Shown: positions 9,059-17,392 of the stretch, piece by piece
How the letters are laid out: each line of letters opens with the position of its first letter
Position numbering within the stretch: position 1 is the first letter of the stretch
NCBI GenBank assembly: GCA_030526005.1
Contig: JAUNDP010000019.1
Location: 1-43,832 of the forward strand
Source: Eubacteriales bacterium
GTDB lineage: Bacteria > Bacillota > Clostridia > Lachnospirales > Lachnospiraceae
Direction of reading: 5' to 3'
DNA: 43,832 nt
Program-made: the position numbers and the translations under genes
The notes under the pieces: model-generated
The model's input: the letters and a program-made list of their open reading frames with translations, nothing else
Told to the model about the DNA's origin: nothing
Databases searched by the model: none

Positions 9059-9499
9059 ATGAAAATAAGAGATATGGTGACAGCAGATAAAGAGAACGTG
9101 ATGGAGATGGTACAGGAGTTTTATCACAGCGATGCAGTCGATCATGAAGTAAAACAGGAAGTTCTGGAGGCGACGCTCGAGGCGGCTGTCTCGGAAGATC
9201 CGATTTTAAGAGGCGTTGTTTTGGAGGAGTATGGAAGGATTATTGGCTATGCGTATCTGACTTCTTATTTCGTGACAGAGGCAGGCGGAATCAATCTGAT
9301 GATTGAAGATCTTTTTATCAAAAAGGAGGCGAGAGGACACGGATACGGCAGCCAGTTCTTTCAATGGCTTTTCAAAGAATATCCGAATGTAAAACGGTAT
9401 CGCATGGAAGTCACAGAGGAAAACAAGGGGGCAATCTCTCTGTATAAAAAGATGGGATTTGAGTTTCTGGGATATCTTCAGATGATAAAGGATATCTGA
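9059..9499 (+). CDS. GNAT-family N-acetyltransferase
   Basis: The 146-aa protein transfers an acyl group from acetyl-CoA to an unknown amine. The GNAT core is clear: beta strand 4 (IEDLFIKKEARG) leads into the acetyl-CoA pyrophosphate loop RGHGYGSQFF (about residues 98-107). Motif B follows as VTEENKGAISLYKKMGFE. The ribosome binding site is weak. The upstream 250 nt hold no other gene. The acceptor cannot be told from sequence, and no neighbour suggests one. Confidence 0.85.
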   Translation: MKIRDMVTADKENVMEMVQEFYHSDAVDHEVKQEVLEATLEAAVSEDPILRGVVLEEYGRIIGYAYLTSYFVTEAGGINLMIEDLFIKKEARGHGYGSQFFQWLFKEYPNVKRYRMEVTEENKGAISLYKKMGFEFLGYLQMIKDI

Positions 9500-9562
9500 A
9501 ATTTCTGAGAATTTAAGGGAAAAGAGCAAAAGGAAGAAATTTTTCGCCGGCAAAGAATACTC

Positions 9563-9592
9563 TTGACTTTATGAGTGGCAGTATGATAAAAT
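9563..9592 (+). promoter_or_regulatory. Promoter of the rpmG-secE-nusG cluster
   Basis: TTGACT at 9563-9568, an 18-nt spacer and TAAAAT at 9587-9592, preceded by an extended -10 TG at 9584-9585. A run of ten T follows at about 9614-9623 inside the leader. It has only a weak stem before it. Confidence 0.65.
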
Positions 9593-9684
9593 GAACGAGC
9601 GAATGGAAGTAGGTTTTTTTTTTATGCCTAAAAAAACAGGAATCGCGAACTGGAAGAAAACACAAGGAAGGCGAGGTGGAAGTT

Positions 9685-9834
9685 GTGCGCACTAGAATCA
9701 CATTGGCATGTACAGAATGTAAACAGCGTAACTACAACATGACGAAGGATAAGAAAACTCATCCGGACAGAATGGAAACTAAGAAATATTGTAAGTTCTG
9801 TAGAACTCACACAGTACACAAGGAAACGAAATAA
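9685..9834 (+). CDS. rpmG: 50S ribosomal protein L33
   Basis: This 49-aa zinc-binding ribosomal protein of the large-subunit E-site region reads [17 protein letters not shown] in its first part and ends [16 protein letters not shown]. The CTEC and CKFC pairs show it is the zinc-binding (C+) form. The start is GTG at 9685. An in-frame GTG three codons upstream is possible, but the chosen start matches the usual L33 N-terminus. It sits directly before secE, as in many Firmicutes. Confidence 0.95.
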   Translation: MRTRITLACTECKQRNYNMTKDKKTHPDRMETKKYCKFCRTHTVHKETK

Positions 9835-9863
9835 AACGATTTTCCATTAAGGAAGTGAAGCAG

Positions 9864-10085
9864 ATGGCAGAGAATACAGAAAAGGCCGTTCAGAAGACTC
9901 AGAAAACCAAGAAAAAAAGCTGGTTTGAGGGAATGAAGGCAGAATTTAAAAAGATTATTTGGCCAGATAAGAAAACATTGGGAAAACAGACGGCTGCGGT
10001 CGTTACTGCTTCTGTCGTACTGGGTGCAATTATTGCAGTTATGGATTTCATAATTCAATATGGTATTGATTTCTTAGTAAAATAA
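9864..10085 (+). CDS. secE: Preprotein translocase subunit SecE
   Basis: This is a small clamp subunit of the SecYEG translocon. The 73-aa product has a charged N-terminus, the conserved amphipathic stretch WFEGMKAEFKKIIWPDKKT, and one C-terminal transmembrane helix (about residues 44-68). It is the single-TM type usual in Firmicutes. ATG 9864 fits the AAGGA at 9849-9853 better than the in-frame GTG at 9855, which is too close. nusG starts 16 nt after the stop. Confidence 0.95.
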   Translation: MAENTEKAVQKTQKTKKKSWFEGMKAEFKKIIWPDKKTLGKQTAAVVTASVVLGAIIAVMDFIIQYGIDFLVK

Positions 10086-10101
10086 GGACAAAGGTGATTT
10101 T

Positions 10102-10617
10102 ATGTCAGAAGCAAACTGGTATGTTGTTCATACCTATTCAGGGTATGAAAACAAAGTAAAGGCCAACATTGAAAAAACGATTGAAAACCGGCATCTGGAA
10201 GATCAGATCCTGGAGGTCAGAGTTCCGATGCAGGATGTCGTAGAGATGAAGAACGGTGCGAAGAAACAGGTTCAAAAGAAAATGTTTCCTGGCTATGTCC
10301 TTCTGAACATGGTTATGAATGACGATACATGGTATGTCGTAAGAAATACCAGAGGTGTAACTGGATTTGTTGGTCCTGGATCGAAACCAGTTCCACTTAC
10401 CGAGGAAGAGATGAAACCGCTTGGAATCAAACCGGCTGAAGTTCAGGTTGATTTCATGGAAGGTGACACCGTGGTTGTGACAAACGGTGTATGGAAAGAT
10501 ACGGTAGGCGTTATTCAGACTATGAACCACAGTAAACAGGTTGTCACAATGAATATTGATTTATTCGGACGCGAGACTCCAGTTGAGATAAGTTTCGCAG
10601 ACCTGAAGAAAATGTAA
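10102..10617 (+). CDS. nusG: Transcription termination/antitermination factor NusG
   Basis: NusG binds RNA polymerase and modulates pausing and termination. The 171-aa product has the NGN domain (WYVVHTYSGYENKVK near the start, KMFPGYVLLNMVMND, RNTRGVTGFVG) and a C-terminal KOW domain (VDFMEGDTVVVTNGVWKDTVG). Its length is normal. AAAGGTGAT lies just before the ATG. It shares an operon with secE and probably with rplK-rplA. Confidence 0.97.
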   Translation: MSEANWYVVHTYSGYENKVKANIEKTIENRHLEDQILEVRVPMQDVVEMKNGAKKQVQKKMFPGYVLLNMVMNDDTWYVVRNTRGVTGFVGPGSKPVPLTEEEMKPLGIKPAEVQVDFMEGDTVVVTNGVWKDTVGVIQTMNHSKQVVTMNIDLFGRETPVEISFADLKKM

Positions 10618-10648
10618 CTGATTGATATCTCTGTCTTGAGACGGAGAA

Positions 10649-10677
10649 GTGGGAGGGAAATCCCCCGACATTACCAC
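10649..10677 (+). promoter_or_regulatory. Leader hairpin next to the rplK ribosome binding site (first copy)
   Basis: The outer stem GTGG/CCAC encloses GGGAGGGAAATCCCCC and ends 3 nt before AGGAGG of rplK. An almost identical element precedes rplA. Bacterial L1 represses rplK-rplA translation by binding mRNA that mimics its 23S rRNA site, so an L1-binding role is the likely explanation (inference). Confidence 0.6.
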
Positions 10678-10694
10678 ATAGGAGGTGCCTAACA

Positions 10695-11120
10695 ATGGCA
10701 AAAAAAGTAACAGGTTATATTAAATTACAGATCCCTGCTGGAAAGGCTACACCGGCTCCACCAGTTGGTCCTGCACTTGGACAGCACGGTGTAAATATCG
10801 TACAGTTTACAAAAGAGTTTAACGCAAGAACAGCTGATAAAGGCGACTTAATCATCCCTGTAGTTATCACTGTTTATGCTGACAGAAGCTTCAGCTTCAT
10901 CACAAAAACTCCTCCGGCAGCAGTTTTATTAAAGAAAGCTTGCAACCTGAAATCAGGATCAGGCGTTCCGAACAAAACAAAAGTTGCTACTATCACAAAA
11001 GATAAAGTAAGAGAAATCGCTGAGATGAAGATGCCTGACTTAAATGCAGCTTCCATTGAAGCAGCTATGAGCATGGTTGCAGGAACAGCAAGAAGTATGG
11101 GTATCACAGTTGTTGACTGA
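10695..11120 (+). CDS. rplK: 50S ribosomal protein L11
   Basis: L11 is part of the GTPase-associated centre of the large subunit. The 141-aa protein shows the proline-rich N-terminal signature [20 protein letters not shown] and the C-terminal rRNA-binding domain ([38 protein letters not shown]). Its length is standard. AGGAGGTG lies 8 nt upstream of the ATG. rplA follows after an 89-nt gap that holds the second leader hairpin. Confidence 0.98.
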   Translation: MAKKVTGYIKLQIPAGKATPAPPVGPALGQHGVNIVQFTKEFNARTADKGDLIIPVVITVYADRSFSFITKTPPAAVLLKKACNLKSGSGVPNKTKVATITKDKVREIAEMKMPDLNAASIEAAMSMVAGTARSMGITVVD

Positions 11121-11165
11121 TTATCCCGGACGATAAAGGATAAGTAAACTGAAAACGAAAAGGAC

Positions 11166-11193
11166 GTGGGAGGGAAATTCCCGCAAACACCAC
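11166..11193 (+). promoter_or_regulatory. Leader hairpin next to the rplA ribosome binding site (second copy)
   Basis: This copy has the same GTGGGAGGGAAAT core and closing CCAC as the copy upstream of rplK. It ends 1 nt before AGGAGG of rplA. Two copies would let L1 control L11 and L1 translation separately (inference). Confidence 0.6.
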
Positions 11194-11209
11194 CAGGAGG
11201 TTATTTAAT

Positions 11210-11902
11210 ATGAAAAGAGGAAAAAGATACGTTGAAGCTGCTAAGGCTATTGACCGCGCTGCTTTATACGATACCGCAGAAGCTATGGCTTTAGTAAAAA
11301 AAGCAGCTGTAGCAAAATTTGATGAAACTATCGAAGCTCATATCAGAACCGGATGTGACGGACGTCATGCAGATCAGCAGATCCGTGGCGCTGTTGTTCT
11401 GCCACACGGAACAGGTAAAAAAGTTCGCGTGTTAGTATTCGCAAAAAATGCAAAAGCTGACGAAGCTTTAGCAGCAGGCGCAGAATACGTTGGAGCAGAA
11501 GAACTGATTCCAAAGATCCAGAACGAAGGATGGTTAGACTTTGACGTTGTTGTTGCTACACCAGATATGATGGGTGTTGTAGGACGTCTGGGACGTGTAC
11601 TCGGACCAAAAGGATTAATGCCAAACCCAAAAGCTGGTACAGTTACAATGGACGTTACAAAAGCTGTTCAGGATATCAAAGCTGGTAAGATTGAGTACAG
11701 ATTAGATAAAACAAACATTATCCATGTGCCGATCGGAAAAGCTTCTTTCACAGAAGAACAATTAACGGACAACTTCCAGACGCTGATGGCTGCTATTTTA
11801 AAGGCAAAACCAAGCACATTGAAGGGACAGTACTTAAAGAGTGTTGTTGTTACTCCTACAATGGGACCTGGCGTAAAATTAAATACAGCTAAATTTATGT
11901 AA
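11210..11902 (+). CDS. rplA: 50S ribosomal protein L1
   Basis: L1 forms the mobile L1 stalk of the ribosome and is a translational repressor in many bacteria. The 230-aa product begins [15 protein letters not shown] and carries the signature [20 protein letters not shown] together with [19 protein letters not shown]. Its length is normal. A strong terminator follows. rplJ-rplL, which normally come next, lie 13.5 kb downstream. Confidence 0.98.
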   Translation: MKRGKRYVEAAKAIDRAALYDTAEAMALVKKAAVAKFDETIEAHIRTGCDGRHADQQIRGAVVLPHGTGKKVRVLVFAKNAKADEALAAGAEYVGAEELIPKIQNEGWLDFDVVVATPDMMGVVGRLGRVLGPKGLMPNPKAGTVTMDVTKAVQDIKAGKIEYRLDKTNIIHVPIGKASFTEEQLTDNFQTLMAAILKAKPSTLKGQYLKSVVVTPTMGPGVKLNTAKFM

Positions 11903-11913
11903 TAATAAAAAAG

Positions 11914-11962
11914 AAAATGTCGTTCTGACTTGAAGATTCAAGTCAGAATGACATTTTTTTTT
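11914..11962 (+). terminator. Terminator of the rpmG-rplA cluster
   Basis: A very long hairpin (arms about 22 bp, core GTTCTGACTTGA, loop AGAT, one G-T pair) is followed by nine T. It separates the ribosomal cluster from the accessory genes. Confidence 0.93.
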
Positions 11963-11980
11963 CTCTTTAGGAGTTTTGGT

Positions 11981-12009
11981 TTGATGTCAGACAGAGCGTG
12001 TAGTATAAT
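11981..12009 (+). promoter_or_regulatory. Promoter of the C-type-lectin-domain protein gene
   Basis: TTGATG at 11981-11986, a 17-nt spacer and TATAAT at 12004-12009, leaving a 5' leader of about 68 nt. Confidence 0.65.
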
Positions 12010-12083
12010 AAAAAACGAAAAAGAAAACACGGTAGAAAGAAAAAGAAATACAGTGTTTGATAAAAGAAGGAGGAGAGAGACAG

Positions 12084-15000
12084 ATGAAAAAGAAAAAAGT
12101 ATATGCTGTTGGAGCAGCTGTCTTTGTTTTGATCGTCCTGGCTGTGCTTTTTCTGCGGCCAAAGGGAATGTCGATCGTTCCGGGCGACTATGTAAAAGTC
12201 AGCTGCAGCGGACTGAATGGAGAAGGAAAAGCAAGAATGTACTTTGATGCGCAGAGTTTTCTTGCTGCGATCAAAGAGGAGAAGGATCTCAAGCCGGCGC
12301 AGGAGAGCGAGATACAGGGAATGCTTGCGGCGGCAGATCAGTATTTTGAACTTTCCGAGACAGAAGAACTGTCAAACGGAGATGAAATCCTGATTGAGAG
12401 CAGTATGCCGTCCGACCTTTTCAAGCCATATAAAATCAAGATCAAAAACAGCGATGTGGAATATACGGTGGCAGGTCTGACAGAGAGGCAGACGCTGAAT
12501 CTGACAGAATATGGCGTGACCGAATTTAAAGGATTTGAGGGTCATGGGTATGTAAATGCGTATATTGACTATGAAAAACTGTACGATGCGGCTGCTGAAA
12601 TCGTAAAAGCAGTGGAAGATTCTGAGAGAACAGAGCAGTATATCGCAAATGAATTATACAGCGATATATCCCGATGCGTGGACAGCGTGACAGCAAGCAA
12701 GTATGAAGAGCTTTCAAATGGCGATGAAATCACTGTGACCTATTCGGTAAATGAAGAACAGGACAGAATAGAAGAATATGGGATTGTATTCCAGGGCGGT
12801 GAAGCAGAACTGGAAGCAGAAGGTCTGGAAGATGTGGAGACCATTGAACTGGAAGATTATCTGAGCGCAAAAACCGAAGGATACGATGGAGCAGGAGAAC
12901 TGAACGTATTCATCGATTATGAAAAATTGAGCGAAGATCTTTTAGAAAAAGATTTGGATGAAAGAAATGGACTTGCGCTGGAAAATGTCATTTCTCAGAT
13001 TGAGAGCTATGTTTCTTATAACTTTAACTTATTTGGGGAAAAAACATCCGGCATCAGCAACGGAGATGAAATCCATATTTTTGCGCAAGCGTCAGAAGCA
13101 GGTAGTTATGTGGATTCTGTCGGATTTGTGCTGGAAAATGCAGAGAAGACAATAACGGCAGAGGGATTGAAAGAACCTCAGGAGATAGATGTGATGGATC
13201 TTCTGAATGTCAGCTTTTCCGGAATCTGTCCTTTTGTGGAAGTCACAGCAGAGCTGGATACGGAACATCCTGTCTATGCCTACATTGACGCAGAGTCTTA
13301 TGACCAGATTCCATACCGTATTTCTGCGCAGAATGGAGATACGCTTGATATCACTCTGGAATATAATGAGCAAGAAGCATTAAAAGCAGGATATAAGATC
13401 ATAAATAATGAGAAGAGTTATGAGATTTCTGGATTGGATACCTATAACTTCACGCTGGAATCTGTGGATGCAGAAAATCTTCAGCCAGTCGAGGCAGCGA
13501 TGAAAGAACAGGTGAATCCGATTCTTCTGGACAGAGAATATGATCTGCTGGAAAATCTGTCGGAGGACAATGGACTGATTCTTTGGAATAAAGTGAAATC
13601 AGGATTAAATCGAATTGCCAAAGTGTATGCAGAACATCCTGCCTATAATGGAAACAAAGCAGCATTTGTGTATGAAGCGACCGTTCCGGTTATGAGCCAG
13701 AATGAAACCGTGACAGAACACACGGTCTATGTCGCATTCTTCTTTGTCGATGTGATAGAGACAGCAGACGGAACCATCAGCATGACCCAGTATAATCTGG
13801 ATGATATCGGAATCTTTTATTCAGAAGAGAAACTGGAAGAAGCGATCACGATTATGGGAGATTCTCTGGAGACACAGGAGGGTACAACGTCTGAGACGAC
13901 AACCGTGATGAATGAAACGCTGAAGGAAGCGCTGAAAACAGAAAGTATAGAGGCAGCTCAGGAAGAAACACAGGGGCAGAATGTGTCAGATGCGACTCCG
14001 GCAGTCAGCACAGCCGTTATTCCTGAAATTTCAAAAGAAGCACAAGACAGTGCGGCTGCGATGATCGAGTATGATGGCCATCGGTATTATCGTTTTGACT
14101 CGGCTGTGACATGGAAAGAAGCAAAAGAACTGTGCGAGAAAGCGGGAGGCAGTCTTGTATCCATCACAAGCTGGACGGAACAAAGTGTCGTTCAAAGTCT
14201 GATCGAGGACGGAACAATGAACCAGTACTGGATCGGCGCCGACGATGAAGCGCTGGAAGGACAGTGGAAATGGGAAACAGGCGAAGCATTCACCTATGAT
14301 GGATGGGATCAAAATCAACCGGATAATTATGAAGGAGCAGAAGATTATGCCTGCATCAGCAGGACATATGGAGGCTCCTGGAATGATACGGCAAATGAAG
14401 AGGAAGAAACAGGATATATTCTGGAAGTCTGGGATCAGCAGATGGAGACAGGAGAATATCTGGCGGAAAGCGATACGCTCATCCATGAAGATAATGTGTC
14501 CTATGATATATATGACGATGATTCTTACGGCAATCGTTCCTATGGAGTACTGGCATACAATGCTTCTGGAAATGGATGGACGCAGTATAGACTGGACGGC
14601 GCATATGAGAAGCTGACCGGAGAGACAGCAGTCTATGCGGATGCCGAGAGCGGTGTGAGCATCGATTTTGCAATATTTGGAGATGGAGAACTGTTATACA
14701 GACAGTCTTCTGTCACACGCCAGAGCGTACCGACTTCTTTCAATATTGATGTAAGTGGTGTGCAGGTCCTGACAATCGCTGCGAGAAACATGGGAGATTA
14801 CTCCGACGGATATCTGCTTTTGAACAAAGCAAAACTGTATGAGACAGAGAAAAAAGAAGCGCGTGAAAGACGGGACAGAATCCAGGATCTGCAGATGATT
14901 GACCAGGCAGAATATGTGCATGAGATCACACTGTGGCAGGATACAACAGGAAAACTTCATGACGGATATGGCAGTTTCAATGCCTCAGCGGACAGCTTTG

Positions 15001-16631
15001 CATCTTGGAATCTGGATGGAGAATATGAGACATTTTCAGGAAAATTTGTTCTGAGTGCAGATACGGGATCTGATATATCTTTAAAAGTACAGATTTATGG
15101 GGATGATGAGCTGCTGTTTGAATCATCCGGATATGATAAGACAAAAGATACGCTGGAATTTTCTGTGGATGTGACAGGAAAGGAGGTATTAAAGATTGTA
15201 ACAGATAATGAGAAAGAGAGCAGCAATGCTTATATATATCTGGCAGATGAAGCGCTGAGCGCTCCGGCAGAAGAAAACGCGCAGACGGAGGCGAATGGGC
15301 AGACAGAAGCGGAAGTGACGGCATGGGATCTGCCAGACAGCGAAAATGTACCGGAAAAGAATGGATATACATTCCCGGAAGTGTCGCAGTCAGCGTCAAG
15401 TCAGGCGGCAGCATTTGAGGAGTACGATTCCCATCGTTACTATCTGTTTGACACGCCGATGACATGGGAAAAAGCAAAACAGTTCTGTGAGCAGGCAGGA
15501 GGGCATCTGGCAGTCATCACGTCTCCTCAGGAGCAGAGACGGATTGAGAAACTGATCGAAAAAGGAAATGAATCTGAGTATTGGATCGGCGGAAGCGATA
15601 CCGAACAGAATGGAAACTTCAAATGGGTAAGCGGCGAATCTGTGACATACAGCAACTGGAAGGACGGAGAGCCAAATGCCAGTGAAAAAGGAGAAGGAAT
15701 CAAAGAGAAGTATGTAGAGATCTATTCCGGAAACGGCCAGTGGAATGACAATGACGAGACGATGGAAATCGGATTTATTCTGGAAATCTCAAATGATAAA
15801 GACACGGTGAAAACATATCAGGAACTGGGTGAGATGGACGAGAAAATCATCGCAGGCGAAGGATATGAGTATCAGGAACAGATCGCTGACTGCCATGGAA
15901 ATGAGTATTTATCTACCTATGTTTTGGATGCGTCGGGCAACGGATGGGTGACGTATGATCTGGACGGCGCATATACGCAGATTTCCGGAATCTTAAGCAC
16001 ATATCAGGATACAGATCAAAATGCAGATATGAATATCGGATTCTTTGGAGATGGAAAATTGTTATATCAGGTCACAGACATCAGCGGATGGGAAAAAGCA
16101 ATCTCCTTCACAGTGGATGTGACAGGGGTGAAGACGCTGACAATTAAAACATCGAACACAGGAGAATACAGCTATGGCTGGCTCTTGTTAAATGATACGA
16201 TTCTGGAAAATGCGGAGACGCCAAAAATAAATGGTGCTGCTGGACGTCTGGCAGAACAGCAGCTTGTGGATTCTGATGGAATGGAATATGAAGCAGGTCT
16301 GTTCCAGGATTCTTATGGAAATGTGTATGATGGAGCTTACTGCCTTGACTCTTCTGATAATGGTTTTGCTTTGTATCTGCTGGATGGAAAGTATACAGAG
16401 TTTTCAGGAGTTATCTGTACAGGAATCAAGACACAGTCAGCAGGAAAGGTAAAAGTAGAGATCTATGCGGACGATGAATTGGTTTTCGAGCAGGATGGCA
16501 TCACAAAAATGACGGAGGCAATCCCGTTTACTCTTGATGTGACAGGAAAGAAAAATTTAAAAATCACAGTAGTAAATGCAGACGAAGAAAATGAAAATTC
16601 CGTCTATATCGCAGGAGATATCCTGAAATAA
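12084..16631 (+). CDS. Membrane-anchored surface protein with two C-type-lectin and four NPCBM-like domains
   Basis: The 1515-aa protein has a Lys-rich N-terminus and one transmembrane helix (about 6-24), so the rest should face outside. Residues 30-470 hold four related units of about 90-115 aa, each with an LSNGDEI-like motif (near 96, 210, 324 and 415). An unassigned domain (about 470-600) and a Thr/Glu-rich linker follow. C-type lectin domain 1 (661-782) has WIGADDE, QPD (745-747) and WND (766-768). Two NPCBM-like beta domains follow (787-922, 932-1057). Lectin domain 2 (1112-1236) has WIGGSD, EPN (1196-1198) and WND (1220-1222), followed by two more NPCBM-like domains (1249-1375, 1387-1515). 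In animal lectins QPD marks galactose/GalNAc and EPN marks mannose/GlcNAc binding. The last canonical disulfide cysteines are missing in both. No LPXTG and no enzymatic domain is seen, so glycan adhesion is the likely role. ATG 12084 follows AAGGAGG. Confidence 0.85.
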   Translation: MKKKKVYAVGAAVFVLIVLAVLFLRPKGMSIVPGDYVKVSCSGLNGEGKARMYFDAQSFLAAIKEEKDLKPAQESEIQGMLAAADQYFELSETEELSNGDEILIESSMPSDLFKPYKIKIKNSDVEYTVAGLTERQTLNLTEYGVTEFKGFEGHGYVNAYIDYEKLYDAAAEIVKAVEDSERTEQYIANELYSDISRCVDSVTASKYEELSNGDEITVTYSVNEEQDRIEEYGIVFQGGEAELEAEGLEDVETIELEDYLSAKTEGYDGAGELNVFIDYEKLSEDLLEKDLDERNGLALENVISQIESYVSYNFNLFGEKTSGISNGDEIHIFAQASEAGSYVDSVGFVLENAEKTITAEGLKEPQEIDVMDLLNVSFSGICPFVEVTAELDTEHPVYAYIDAESYDQIPYRISAQNGDTLDITLEYNEQEALKAGYKIINNEKSYEISGLDTYNFTLESVDAENLQPVEAAMKEQVNPILLDREYDLLENLSEDNGLILWNKVKSGLNRIAKVYAEHPAYNGNKAAFVYEATVPVMSQNETVTEHTVYVAFFFVDVIETADGTISMTQYNLDDIGIFYSEEKLEEAITIMGDSLETQEGTTSETTTVMNETLKEALKTESIEAAQEETQGQNVSDATPAVSTAVIPEISKEAQDSAAAMIEYDGHRYYRFDSAVTWKEAKELCEKAGGSLVSITSWTEQSVVQSLIEDGTMNQYWIGADDEALEGQWKWETGEAFTYDGWDQNQPDNYEGAEDYACISRTYGGSWNDTANEEEETGYILEVWDQQMETGEYLAESDTLIHEDNVSYDIYDDDSYGNRSYGVLAYNASGNGWTQYRLDGAYEKLTGETAVYADAESGVSIDFAIFGDGELLYRQSSVTRQSVPTSFNIDVSGVQVLTIAARNMGDYSDGYLLLNKAKLYETEKKEARERRDRIQDLQMIDQAEYVHEITLWQDTTGKLHDGYGSFNASADSFASWNLDGEYETFSGKFVLSADTGSDISLKVQIYGDDELLFESSGYDKTKDTLEFSVDVTGKEVLKIVTDNEKESSNAYIYLADEALSAPAEENAQTEANGQTEAEVTAWDLPDSENVPEKNGYTFPEVSQSASSQAAAFEEYDSHRYYLFDTPMTWEKAKQFCEQAGGHLAVITSPQEQRRIEKLIEKGNESEYWIGGSDTEQNGNFKWVSGESVTYSNWKDGEPNASEKGEGIKEKYVEIYSGNGQWNDNDETMEIGFILEISNDKDTVKTYQELGEMDEKIIAGEGYEYQEQIADCHGNEYLSTYVLDASGNGWVTYDLDGAYTQISGILSTYQDTDQNADMNIGFFGDGKLLYQVTDISGWEKAISFTVDVTGVKTLTIKTSNTGEYSYGWLLLNDTILENAETPKINGAAGRLAEQQLVDSDGMEYEAGLFQDSYGNVYDGAYCLDSSDNGFALYLLDGKYTEFSGVICTGIKTQSAGKVKVEIYADDELVFEQDGITKMTEAIPFTLDVTGKKNLKITVVNADEENENSVYIAGDILK

Positions 16632-16636
16632 AAGAA

Positions 16637-16675
16637 GAACGCGCGAAGTTAAAGCTTCGCGCTGTTCTGCATTTT
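16637..16675 (+). terminator. Possible weak terminator after the lectin-domain gene
   Basis: A GC-rich hairpin, GCGCGAAG/CTTCGCGC (16641-16648 and 16655-16662), is extended by GAAC/GTTC and followed only by TTTT several bases later. Read-through into the response regulator is possible. No separate promoter for that gene is obvious. Confidence 0.5.
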
Positions 16676-16702
16676 GGAAGGAAAAAACAAGGAGGTGTAG
16701 CG

Positions 16703-17392
16703 ATGCGGATTTTAATTGCAGAAGATGAAAGAGATCTGAATGATCTTTTGAAGAAGAGACTGGAGAAACAGCAGTACAGTGTGGATGCGTGCTATGACGG
16801 ACAGGAGGCTTTGGATTATCTGGAGGTCACAGAATATGCGGCTGTGATTCTGGATATTATGATGCCAAAAGCAGACGGCTTGACGGTGCTCAAAAGTATA
16901 CGCAGAAAGAAAAAAAATATTCCGGTACTGCTTCTGACAGCAAAAGACAGTATTGAAGACCGTGTCACAGGTCTCGATCTGGGAGCAGACGACTATCTCG
17001 TAAAGCCATTTGCATTTGAGGAACTTCTGGCACGCATTCGAGTGATGATTCGGAAATCCACATCCGGGGGAACACAGACAAATATCGTTGAGATTGCAGA
17101 TCTGATGCTGGACTTAAATACGCATAAAGTATCACGGGCAGGAAATGAAATTGACCTTTCCAGCAAAGAATTTTCTATTTTGCGATATCTGGCGCTCAAT
17201 CAGGGAATTGTACTGTCGCGTGAGAAGATTGAGCAGAATATCTGGAATTATGACTATATGGGATCTTCCAACGTGATCGATGTATATATTCGCTATCTGC
17301 GCCGGAAAATAGACGCGCCGTTTGAGAAAAAACTGATTCATACGGTGCGCGGCGCAGGATATGTATTGAGAGAGGAGAAAGAAAACGATTGA
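16703..17392 (+). CDS. OmpR/PhoB-family response regulator
   Basis: This 229-aa regulator is activated by phosphorylation. The receiver domain (1-115) has the acidic pair Glu7/Asp8, phospho-acceptor Asp51 in VILDIMMP, the LLLTAKD threonine and the DDYLVKPF lysine. A winged-helix DNA-binding domain (about 128-225) shows DLSSKEFSILRYLALN, NVIDVYIRYLRRKID and HTVRGAGYVLR. The start follows AAGGAGGTG. The partner kinase starts inside the last codons (4-nt overlap). A likely target site is the tandem repeat upstream of the PepSY gene. Confidence 0.95.
   Translation: MRILIAEDERDLNDLLKKRLEKQQYSVDACYDGQEALDYLEVTEYAAVILDIMMPKADGLTVLKSIRRKKKNIPVLLLTAKDSIEDRVTGLDLGADDYLVKPFAFEELLARIRVMIRKSTSGGTQTNIVEIADLMLDLNTHKVSRAGNEIDLSSKEFSILRYLALNQGIVLSREKIEQNIWNYDYMGSSNVIDVYIRYLRRKIDAPFEKKLIHTVRGAGYVLREEKEND

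Noticed and set aside
9500-9684. tRNA-Trp gene, often found before secE
   Set aside because: No cloverleaf, GGTTCGAATCC-like T-arm or matching acceptor stem is present in the gap.
11930-12247. 105-codon frame after rplA
   Set aside because: It begins inside the rplA terminator hairpin and overlaps the lectin-protein start. It lacks a ribosome binding site.
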